A DNA stretch of 64,000 nucleotides from Lachnospiraceae bacterium (GTDB lineage Bacteria > Bacillota > Clostridia > Lachnospirales > Lachnospiraceae): the NCBI GenBank assembly GCA_009911035.1, contig QXWO01000020.1, positions 1-64,000 of the forward strand. The letters run 5' to 3'. The position numbers and the translations under genes were made by a program. Shown here in pieces: positions 57,189 through 64,000 of the stretch; positions within the stretch are counted from its first letter, which is position 1, and every line of letters starts with the position of its first letter. The notes below the pieces were generated by a model. That model searched no databases and was not told where the DNA came from. It was given only the letters and a program-made list of their open reading frames with translations.

Positions 57189-58391
57189 ATGAATGAAGCG
57201 GTTATTACGTTGAAAAAAGGAGAAGGACGCACGGTTAAAGCGGGAGGAATGTGGATATTTGATAATGAAATAGAAAGTATATCGGGAAGATTTATAAATG
57301 GGGATATTGTTGTGGTGCATGATTTCGATGGTTATCCCATGGGAAAAGGGTTTATCAATGAAAATTCCAAAATACGAATACGGATGATGACCAGAAATGC
57401 AGCGCAGGAAATCAATCATGAATTTTTAAAGCAAAGGGTGGAGGATGCCTGGAAATACCGTAAGATGACGGTGGATACACGTAGCTGCCGTATAATATTC
57501 GGGGAGGCGGATTTCCTGCCGGGTCTTGTGGTTGATAAATTTTCGGACGTGCTGGTAGTGGAATCCCTGGCACTTGGTATTGACAGATGGAAGGATGATA
57601 TTGTAAATATTTTAAGGGAACTGCTGGAACAGGATGGGATTTTGATCAGAGGCGTTTATGAGCGGAGCGATGCCAAAGTCCGGTTAAATGAAGGCATGGA
57701 GAGAGTCAAAGGATTTATAGGGAAAGAATTTGACACCAATGTAGAAATTGAAGAAAATGGTGTTAAATTTCTGGTGGATGTGAAAGACGGTCAGAAAACA
57801 GGATTTTTCCTTGACCAGAAATATAACCGTCTGGCAATTCAAAAGCTGTGCCGGGATGCCAGAGTCTTAGACTGCTTTACTCATACAGGTTCTTTTGCCC
57901 TAAATGCAGTCGCTGCCGGGGCGAAGGAAGTGATTGGCGTGGATGCCTCCGAACTGGCAGTCAACCAGGCAGTCAAAAATGCCGGGCTGAACCACATGGA
58001 AGACAGGACACAGTTCTGGTGCCGGGATGTTTTCGAGGTGCTTCCCGAATTGGCGGAAAAAGGTGAGAAATTTGACGTGGTGATACTCGATCCGCCTGCT
58101 TTTACCAAGTCACGCAATTCTGTCAAAAATGCGGTAAAGGGATACAGGGAAATTAATCTGCGGGCCATGAAGCTTGTGAAGGACGGGGGATTTCTGGCTA
58201 CATGCTCCTGCTCCCATTTTATGTCTTATGAGTTATTTACGGAAACCATTCACCAGGCCGCAAGAAATGCACATAAAAGACTGCGGCAGACAGAGTATAG
58301 GACACAGGCGCCGGATCATCCTATTTTGTGGGCAGCAGACGAATCCTATTATTTAAAGTTTTACATTTTTCAGGTATGCGATGAGAAATAG
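57189..58391 (+). CDS. Class I SAM-dependent rRNA methyltransferase, RlmI family
   Basis: A 400-residue enzyme likely to methylate a cytosine of 23S rRNA. A PUA domain (about 5-80; GGMWIFDNEIESISGRFINGDIVVV) is followed by a middle domain and a Rossmann methyltransferase domain: LDCFTHTGSFALNAVAAGAKEVIGVDAS (SAM site, about 215-245), LDPPAFTKSR and the catalytic Cys in CSCSHFMSYELF. The domain order is that of RlmI/YccW. The ribosome site is weak and far from the ATG. Confidence 0.9.
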   Translation: MNEAVITLKKGEGRTVKAGGMWIFDNEIESISGRFINGDIVVVHDFDGYPMGKGFINENSKIRIRMMTRNAAQEINHEFLKQRVEDAWKYRKMTVDTRSCRIIFGEADFLPGLVVDKFSDVLVVESLALGIDRWKDDIVNILRELLEQDGILIRGVYERSDAKVRLNEGMERVKGFIGKEFDTNVEIEENGVKFLVDVKDGQKTGFFLDQKYNRLAIQKLCRDARVLDCFTHTGSFALNAVAAGAKEVIGVDASELAVNQAVKNAGLNHMEDRTQFWCRDVFEVLPELAEKGEKFDVVILDPPAFTKSRNSVKNAVKGYREINLRAMKLVKDGGFLATCSCSHFMSYELFTETIHQAARNAHKRLRQTEYRTQAPDHPILWAADESYYLKFYIFQVCDEK

Positions 58392-58409
58392 GCAAAGGAG
58401 AAAAAATTG

Positions 58410-59270
58410 ATGATACTTGATGCAGCGCTGGATACATTTAAGGATGGGATAAAGCTTCTCCCCTTTTTATTTTTGACTTATCTGGTTATGGAGTATATTG
58501 AGCATAAAACAAATGACAAAACCCGGCAAATTATGAAAAAGTCAGGAAAGTGGGGGTCTGTTTTTGGCGGGCTGTTAGGGATCATCCCGCAGTGCGGCTT
58601 TTCTGCAGCCGCATCAAATCTGTATGCAGGCCGGATCATTACTCTGGGTACTCTGCTTGCCGTATTCTTATCCACTTCGGATGAAATGCTGCCCATTCTG
58701 ATATCCGAGCAGGCGCCTGCACGTACAATCATTAAGATACTAATAACGAAAGCTGTCATAGGTATATTCGCAGGCATCCTGACAGACTTTTTTATCCGCA
58801 GGAAAAAGAAAGGTGCAAAAGAAGAACTACAGATTGAACATATGTGCGATCACCAGCACTGTCATTGTTCTGAAAACAAAATTATTAAGTCTGCCCTTAA
58901 CCATACCTGTCAGATTTTAATTTTTATAGTTATCATTACATTTGTACTGAATCTTTTGATTGGGTCCATAGGGGAAGAAAGGCTGGCGTCTGCTGTACTG
59001 GGCAAATCTGTCTTTGGTCCGCTGGTCGCCGGACTGGTGGGGCTGATACCCAACTGTGCCTCCTCTGTGGCGCTAACCCAGCTTTATTTGAAGGGCCTTT
59101 TGCGAGGCGGTTCACTGATAGCCGGATTGCTTGTCGGCTCCGGCGTAGGGCTTTTGATCCTTTATAAAGTAAACGACAACCTAAAAGAAAATATATGGAT
59201 CACTTTTGCGCTTTATGCAGTTGGTGTGCTGTCCGGGATTTTAATTGAAGCGGCAGGAATTCTGTTTTAG
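58410..59270 (+). CDS. Putative metal or arsenic permease (NF037962-type)
   Basis: A 286-residue membrane protein with two similar halves separated by a cytoplasmic loop. The halves carry GLLGIIPQCGFSAAASNLYAGR and GLVGLIPNCASSVALTQLYLKG, each with a conserved Cys, a pattern I recall from proteins annotated as arsenic efflux or manganese transporters. The loop (about 135-165) holds a Cys/His cluster, CDHQHCHC, which suits metal binding. An in-frame TTG one codon upstream (58407) is an alternative start. AAAGGAG lies nine bases before the ATG. The substrate is not settled. Confidence 0.75.
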   Translation: MILDAALDTFKDGIKLLPFLFLTYLVMEYIEHKTNDKTRQIMKKSGKWGSVFGGLLGIIPQCGFSAAASNLYAGRIITLGTLLAVFLSTSDEMLPILISEQAPARTIIKILITKAVIGIFAGILTDFFIRRKKKGAKEELQIEHMCDHQHCHCSENKIIKSALNHTCQILIFIVIITFVLNLLIGSIGEERLASAVLGKSVFGPLVAGLVGLIPNCASSVALTQLYLKGLLRGGSLIAGLLVGSGVGLLILYKVNDNLKENIWITFALYAVGVLSGILIEAAGILF

Positions 59271-59294
59271 AAGTTACAGGATCAAGAAGGGATG

Positions 59295-59343
59295 AAAAAG
59301 AAAAGCACCATCCCCAAGGCTCTTATGTCCTCAAAAATGGTAC
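59295..59343 (-). terminator. Possible terminator after tRNA-Lys
   Basis: On the minus strand GTACCAT and ATGGTGC pair over 7 bp around a 25-base loop and are followed by TTTTCTTTTT. The loop is long, so this is only a moderate match. Confidence 0.5.
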
Positions 59344-59349
59344 TCCTGA

Positions 59350-59422
59350 TGCACCGCCAGGGGCTCGAACCCTGGACACCCTGATTAAGAGTCAGGTGCT
59401 CTACCAACTGAGCTAGCGGTGC
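59350..59422 (-). tRNA. tRNA-Lys (anticodon CUU)
   Basis: The minus strand folds into a full cloverleaf: acceptor GCACCGC/GCGGTGC, D-stem GCTC/GAGC, anticodon stem CCTGA/TCAGG with loop CTCTTAA (anticodon CUU, reads AAG), T-arm CCAGG/CCTGG with loop GTTCGAGC. CCA is not encoded. It is the only minus-strand gene in this part. Confidence 0.95.
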
Positions 59423-59443
59423 GTATCTTTAGTTGTTGTTTCA

Positions 59444-59473
59444 TTTACAACGCAAGTGTTATTATAGTATAAT
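59444..59473 (+). promoter_or_regulatory. Promoter of tatD-rsmA
   Basis: TTTACA (59444-59449) and TATAAT (59468-59473) are 18 bases apart, 53 bases before the tatD start. Confidence 0.65.
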
Positions 59474-59526
59474 GTCTTTGAGTTTGCAAGTACTTTTTTA
59501 AAAAAATTTTCAAGAGGTGTAAAAAA

Positions 59527-60294
59527 ATGATATTTGACAGTCATGCACATTACGATGATGAGGCATTTGATGGGGACAGGGAAGCTTTATTTGACAATAT
59601 GCACAAGGAAGGAGTGGATTTTGTGGTAAATGTGGGGGCAAGTATGGATTCCAGCCAAAAAACTCTTGCGCTTGCCAGAAAATATCCTTTCATATACGGT
59701 GCAGTAGGCGTGCATCCCACAGAAACGGCAGACCTAACAGAAGGAGATATGCAGTGGATCAAAGAAAAAACTGCCGAACCGAAAGTAGTAGCCATTGGGG
59801 AAATAGGTCTTGATTACCATTGGGATGAACCTGACAGGCTGATGCAGAAGAAATGGTTTGAAAGGCAGCTTGGTCTGGCAGCTGAAACAGGGCTTCCGGT
59901 TATTATTCATTCCCGTGATGCTGCGCAGGACACCCTTGCCATATTAAAAAGCTGGCAGGAAAACATTACAGCAGGTGTTATCCATTGTTTTTCCTACACA
60001 AAGGAAATTGCAAGAGAATATCTGGACAGGAACTATTACTTTGGTATTGGGGGTGTGATTACCTTTCCAAATGCAAAAAAACTGGTTGAAGCTGTAAAAT
60101 ACATACCCATGAACCGTATTTTACTGGAAACGGACTGCCCTTATCTGGCGCCGGAGCCGTACAGGGGATGGAGAAACCAGTCTTCCTATATCAGCCTTGT
60201 GGCGGAGCGGCTGGCGGAAATAAAAGAAATAACCAAAGAAGAAGTGCTTAGGCAGACTTTGCAGAATGCGAAAGATTTTTACAGAATTCCATAG
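59527..60294 (+). CDS. tatD: TatD family metal-dependent hydrolase
   Basis: A 255-residue TIM-barrel enzyme of the amidohydrolase type. Metal ligands are DSHAHYDD (His6, His8), GEIGLDYHWD (Glu), IIHSRDA, VIHCFSY and LLETDCPYLAPEPYRG. TatD proteins act as 3'-5' deoxyribonucleases in repair and perhaps as deacylases. It lies 33 bases before rsmA, a conserved pair in Firmicutes. Confidence 0.94.
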   Translation: MIFDSHAHYDDEAFDGDREALFDNMHKEGVDFVVNVGASMDSSQKTLALARKYPFIYGAVGVHPTETADLTEGDMQWIKEKTAEPKVVAIGEIGLDYHWDEPDRLMQKKWFERQLGLAAETGLPVIIHSRDAAQDTLAILKSWQENITAGVIHCFSYTKEIAREYLDRNYYFGIGGVITFPNAKKLVEAVKYIPMNRILLETDCPYLAPEPYRGWRNQSSYISLVAERLAEIKEITKEEVLRQTLQNAKDFYRIP

Positions 60295-60327
60295 AATAAA
60301 CAGTTCACACAATGAAGGAGACAGCGG

Positions 60328-61203
60328 ATGGCATATTTAGGTACGCCTGCGGCAACGGCAGAGATTATAAGAAAATACGGATTTAGTTTCCAGAAAAAAT
60401 TCGGGCAGAATTTTCTGGTTGACGCTAATATTTTAAACAAAATTGTGGACTCGGCTGATATATACAAAGACGACTGTGTTATTGAAATCGGGCCGGGTAT
60501 CGGAACACTGACACAATATCTGGCGGAAAGCACCGGGAAGGTAATTGCTGTAGAGATAGACAAGAATTTGATTCCTATCTTGAATGAGACACTTTCTGGA
60601 TATGAAAATGTGACAATTATCAACGGGGACATCTTAAAAACAGATATCAATAAGCTGGTCTGTGAAAGGAATCAGGGGAGACCTGTGAAAGTGATTGCCA
60701 ATCTGCCTTATTACATCACCACACCTATTATCATGGGGCTTTTTGAAAGCCATGTGCCTTTGTCAAGCATTACCATTATGGTACAGAAGGAGGTTGCGGA
60801 TCGTATACAGTCAGGACCCGGTACCAAAGATTATGGGGTATTAAGCCTTGCAGTACAGTATTATGCCAGACCGGAAATACTGATGCAGGTTTCTCCAGCG
60901 TGTTTTATGCCAAGACCTAATGTGGGGAGCGCTGTGATCCGCCTTGTGAAATATGAAGAACCTCCAGTAACAGTGGAAAACGAAAGAAAACTTTTTGCCC
61001 TCATACGGGCTGCTTTTAACCAGCGCAGGAAAACTCTTGCAAATGCACTTGCAAACGCTTCTTATGCACCGGAAAACGGAAAAGAGGTCAGGATAACCAG
61101 GCAGCAGGTATGTGATGCCCTTGACAAAATGGGGTTAAGTTTAACCATAAGAGGGGAGGCCCTTACTTTAGAACAGTTTGCAAGACTTTGCGATATTTTT
61201 TGA
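60328..61203 (+). CDS. rsmA: 16S rRNA (adenine1518/1519-N6)-dimethyltransferase RsmA/KsgA
   Basis: Dimethylates two adenines near the 3' end of 16S rRNA. The 291-residue enzyme has FQKKFGQNFLVD (about 22-33), the SAM motif VIEIGPGIGTLTQYLAE, catalytic NLPYYITTPI and a helical C-terminal domain with FNQRRKTLANAL. Loss of this gene is known to give kasugamycin resistance. The start has AAGGAG eight bases upstream. Confidence 0.97.
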   Translation: MAYLGTPAATAEIIRKYGFSFQKKFGQNFLVDANILNKIVDSADIYKDDCVIEIGPGIGTLTQYLAESTGKVIAVEIDKNLIPILNETLSGYENVTIINGDILKTDINKLVCERNQGRPVKVIANLPYYITTPIIMGLFESHVPLSSITIMVQKEVADRIQSGPGTKDYGVLSLAVQYYARPEILMQVSPACFMPRPNVGSAVIRLVKYEEPPVTVENERKLFALIRAAFNQRRKTLANALANASYAPENGKEVRITRQQVCDALDKMGLSLTIRGEALTLEQFARLCDIF

Positions 61204-61287
61204 CATCCGAAAAGGCATATGGTAAACTTAGAAAATGAAAATAGGATAATTCTGCCTTGAAGCAGAAAATATGTATGAGGTGGCACC

Positions 61288-64000
61288 TTGGATAAGTATG
61301 AATATAAAGTACGTGCGGATGAAATTAAGTCCCTGATTTCACAAGGGGAATATGCCGATGCCGTGAAGATAGCAGACAGCATTGACTGGCGCAGGGTCAA
61401 AAGTGTCATGATGCTCTGTACCATCAGTGATCTATATAAAATCAACAGAAGATTTGAAGACAGTAGGGATATTCTTCTGCTTGCCTATGACAGGCATGCA
61501 GGAGGGCGTCTTATTGTCTATTCTTTGTGCGAATTATCCATTAAATTGGGGGAATATGTGCAGGCTCTTGAATACTATAAAGAGTTTGTGCAGCTTGCTC
61601 CAAAAGACAGCGGAAGATACATTTTGCAGTACAAGCTTTATGAAGCCCAGGAAGTGAGCCTGGAAGAGAGAATAGAGGTGCTGGAGGAACTTAAAAAAAG
61701 GGACTACCGTGAAAGATGGGCCTATGAACTGGCATATCTTTATCACAGGGTGGGTCTTGCATCCAAATGCGTGGAGGAATGCGACGAGATGTTTCTCTGG
61801 TTTGGTGAGGGCCGCCATGTTTTAAAAGGACTGGAACTTAAGATGCTTCACCAGCCTTTAAGCCAGGAACAGCAGGTCAAGTATGACCAGATGAAGCAGA
61901 CAGGCGGCTTTATCACCTCTGATTATGCGGCTGACCAGCAGGCAATACAGGAACAGGCCCATGAGGAGACAGAAGAAGAGGAAGATAATGAGTTCAGCCT
62001 GGAAGAAAACATACTGACCCATGATACCCGGGAAATGCCTGGAAAAGAAGATCTTGATATTCAGGTTAAAACGGTGGATGTGAGCCAGTATAATACCATT
62101 AACCTGCAAAAAGAACTGGCAGAAAGCATGAAGGAAATCCTGGAGGACGATATTCCCCCGGAAGAGCCTGTGCAGGAAGCAGAACAGCTTTTGCAGACAC
62201 AGGTATATGAATCTGCCTCCATACGCAGCAGTATCCGTGCCGAGGAGAAGGAACAAAGCCCGGAAGTGAATCAGGATACCGACGAGATGCAGCTTATCAC
62301 GGAGGAAGATTTAAAAGAGTCCGGCGAAAAAAAACAGACAGATGCCCCTGTTTCCAGAAATAAGCCGGAGGAGGGGGAAACAGAGGAAGTTTTTTTTGGA
62401 AATACAGAGGAGGTAAACATTCAGGAGGTAGTTTCCGAACTTGCCCAGCAGAATGGTTCCCGGACACCTTTTACCCCTTTAGAGGAGGACGCCCCTTCGG
62501 CGGAAGAAAAAGATGAGAGCGTTCCGGAGGATCCTTTAAATATTTCGGATATTGCAAAGGCATCGGTAACATCGGGCATATTTAGCATTCCTGAAACTTC
62601 CAATGTCTTAAACGGGCAGCAGATTCCGGAAGCAAGCCCTGATCCGGCCATGAGCAATACAGGAGTCATCAGGACTTTCAATAAACCTTCAGGATACGAT
62701 GGTATGCTTTCCCAGGAATATGACGGCCAGATATCTCTGGTGGTGCCTGAACAGGAGAAGCTTGAAAAGCAGATCACCGGACAGCTCAGTATTGAAGACA
62801 TTATGGCTGAATGGGAAAAAATGAAGCAGGAGAACGAGCGAAGGCGGATGGAGGAAATCCGTAAGCGCGTACACCAGCAGACGGATACTTTATTTGCTGA
62901 TTTTGATGAATCCACAAAATCAGGGCTTTTGGAAGAACTGGAAAAAGCAATGGTTACAGCGGCTATCAGGGAAGAAAAGCTGCGGGCGGCCCAGGAACGT
63001 CCCAAGGTCATTAAGATGACTGATATTGACAGGACAGAGCAGGAAAAAGAGCCTTTAGAGGAGACTGTGAAAGTATCAAAAACGGAAACACCGGACAAGG
63101 AGGCAATACCAGAGACCGATCCGGCCCCTGTGGAAAGCCTGCAAATTCCGGACACAGGGGTATCAGAAGAAGAACTTGGAGCTTTAAAGGAAGTTTTTAA
63201 GCCGAAAGGCACAAAGGTCAGAAAGAAGAAAGAACCTGTAAAGAAAGTAGTTAAGGAAGATAACCAAAAGCCTGATGTTAAGGAGGAGAAAGAGCTGCAG
63301 GTCAAGGAAGGATTTGTGGATGAAGAAGCAGTTGTTTTGGAATCTGCCGAAGAACAGAAGGTAAAAGAAGAAGGGGATAATAAGCATACTGTAAGGGAAA
63401 TGACAAACAGTGAAAGAGAGCAGTTTGCTCCTTTCATTCATCATAAGCGCACCAGAAACCAGATTGTGGAAGCAATTGATAATATCAGTATGGCATCTTA
63501 TACTGGAAACGTGATCATTACAGGTGAAGAAGGGACAGGTACCACAGCCCTTGCAAAGCTTCTGGTAAAGGAAATCCAGCTTTCAGACAGTAATTTTTCA
63601 GGAAAGGTAGCTAAGATTTCCGGTTCGGTCATGAACAAGAAGGATATTGGGGAAACCTTATCCAAGCTTTCCGGCGGCGCCCTTATTGTGGAGGCCGCTT
63701 CCGCCATGAAAAAGCCGGCCGCAGACCAGCTTTTAAAGGAACTGGAGCAGGAGGGAAAAGGGCTTATTATTTTACTTGAGGACACCAAGCCTAAAATGAA
63801 TGAGTTTCTGGTCAAAAATCCTGACATAAAAAGTGTATTTAATTTAAGGGTGGATGTAGAGGCCCTTGATGACCAGACACTGGTAAAATATGCCAGAAAA
63901 TATGCCCTTGAACAGGAGTACACTATTGACGAGCTTGGTGTGCTGGCTTTACATACAAGGATAGCGGATATGCAGACCAGTGACCATGAAGTTACGCTGG
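61288..64000 (+). CDS. TPR protein with degenerate AAA-like domain (partial)
   Basis: At least 904 residues; the gene runs off the window. It starts at TTG with GAGGTGG just upstream. The first 200 residues are TPR-like helical repeats ([35 protein letters not shown]). A long disordered, very acidic part (about 215-700) follows, with a short helical stretch ([27 protein letters not shown]). From about 715 comes an AAA/CbxX-like domain whose Walker A reads GEEGTGTT (Lys replaced) and Walker B ALIVEAAS (Asp replaced), so ATP use is doubtful. It is known to me only as an uncharacterised clostridial protein after rsmA. Confidence 0.8.
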   Translation, partial: MDKYEYKVRADEIKSLISQGEYADAVKIADSIDWRRVKSVMMLCTISDLYKINRRFEDSRDILLLAYDRHAGGRLIVYSLCELSIKLGEYVQALEYYKEFVQLAPKDSGRYILQYKLYEAQEVSLEERIEVLEELKKRDYRERWAYELAYLYHRVGLASKCVEECDEMFLWFGEGRHVLKGLELKMLHQPLSQEQQVKYDQMKQTGGFITSDYAADQQAIQEQAHEETEEEEDNEFSLEENILTHDTREMPGKEDLDIQVKTVDVSQYNTINLQKELAESMKEILEDDIPPEEPVQEAEQLLQTQVYESASIRSSIRAEEKEQSPEVNQDTDEMQLITEEDLKESGEKKQTDAPVSRNKPEEGETEEVFFGNTEEVNIQEVVSELAQQNGSRTPFTPLEEDAPSAEEKDESVPEDPLNISDIAKASVTSGIFSIPETSNVLNGQQIPEASPDPAMSNTGVIRTFNKPSGYDGMLSQEYDGQISLVVPEQEKLEKQITGQLSIEDIMAEWEKMKQENERRRMEEIRKRVHQQTDTLFADFDESTKSGLLEELEKAMVTAAIREEKLRAAQERPKVIKMTDIDRTEQEKEPLEETVKVSKTETPDKEAIPETDPAPVESLQIPDTGVSEEELGALKEVFKPKGTKVRKKKEPVKKVVKEDNQKPDVKEEKELQVKEGFVDEEAVVLESAEEQKVKEEGDNKHTVREMTNSEREQFAPFIHHKRTRNQIVEAIDNISMASYTGNVIITGEEGTGTTALAKLLVKEIQLSDSNFSGKVAKISGSVMNKKDIGETLSKLSGGALIVEAASAMKKPAADQLLKELEQEGKGLIILLEDTKPKMNEFLVKNPDIKSVFNLRVDVEALDDQTLVKYARKYALEQEYTIDELGVLALHTRIADMQTSDHEVTL

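Noticed and set aside
62421-63437. 338-codon minus-strand frame rich in Ser
   Set aside because: It is the antisense of the acidic linker of the TPR protein; Glu-rich coding sequence produces Ser/Phe-rich complement frames.

Overview
The window is a chromosomal segment around the replication origin of a low-GC, Gram-positive Clostridia, most likely a member of the Lachnospiraceae. The genus cannot be fixed from sequence alone. The grounds are the conserved order rpmH-oriC-dnaA-dnaN-S4-recF-gyrB-gyrA on one side and rnpA-yidD-yidC-jag / mnmE-mnmG-rsmG / parA-parB on the other, a perfect parS site, strong AGGAGG-type ribosome sites with occasional GTG/TTG starts, and families typical of gut clostridia (DUF3881, DUF4446, DUF4358, DUF1538). 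Most genes point away from oriC (about 17.7-19.7 kb): nearly everything to the left is on the minus strand and most to the right is on the plus strand.

Layout. 1-2.9 kb: the end of an integrative element, with a tyrosine recombinase next to the 3' end of a tRNA-Arg(CCU) gene; a decayed tRNA copy and ATTAGCA-type repeats lie beside it. 3.2-7.1 kb: DUF3881 protein, seryl-tRNA synthetase, HD-GYP protein, DUF4446 protein. 7.1-9.0 kb: parB, parA and a parS cluster. 9.0-10.7 kb: a DegS/DegU-like two-component pair. 10.7-17.7 kb: rsmG, mnmG, mnmE, jag, yidC, yidD, rnpA, rpmH. 17.7-19.8 kb: a two-part origin flanking dnaA. 19.8-26.8 kb: dnaN, S4 protein, recF, gyrB, gyrA.

26.9-45.5 kb is an accessory sugar region: a CPA2 antiporter, a carbohydrate-binding lipoprotein translationally coupled to an AraR-like repressor, the arabinose catabolic genes (isomerase, kinase, 4-epimerase), a YesN/YesM two-component system, a complete sugar ABC transporter (binding protein, double ATPase, two permeases), a second binding protein under its own promoter, and a membrane diguanylate cyclase. 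The genes read as one module: uptake of a pentose or furanose sugar, sensing through the two-component system and AraR, and conversion to D-xylulose 5-phosphate.

45.7-64 kb: a DUF1538 membrane protein paired with a tandem P-II-like protein, exonuclease III, an MBOAT/SGNH/DUF4358-lipoprotein group that probably O-acylates an exported polymer, murG, a TSCPD protein, an unknown membrane protein, a chemotaxis receptor, a DUF1624 acyltransferase-like protein, an RlmI-type methyltransferase, a putative metal permease, tRNA-Lys, tatD, rsmA, and a long TPR protein (cut by the window end) whose C-terminal AAA-like domain has lost the usual ATP-binding residues.
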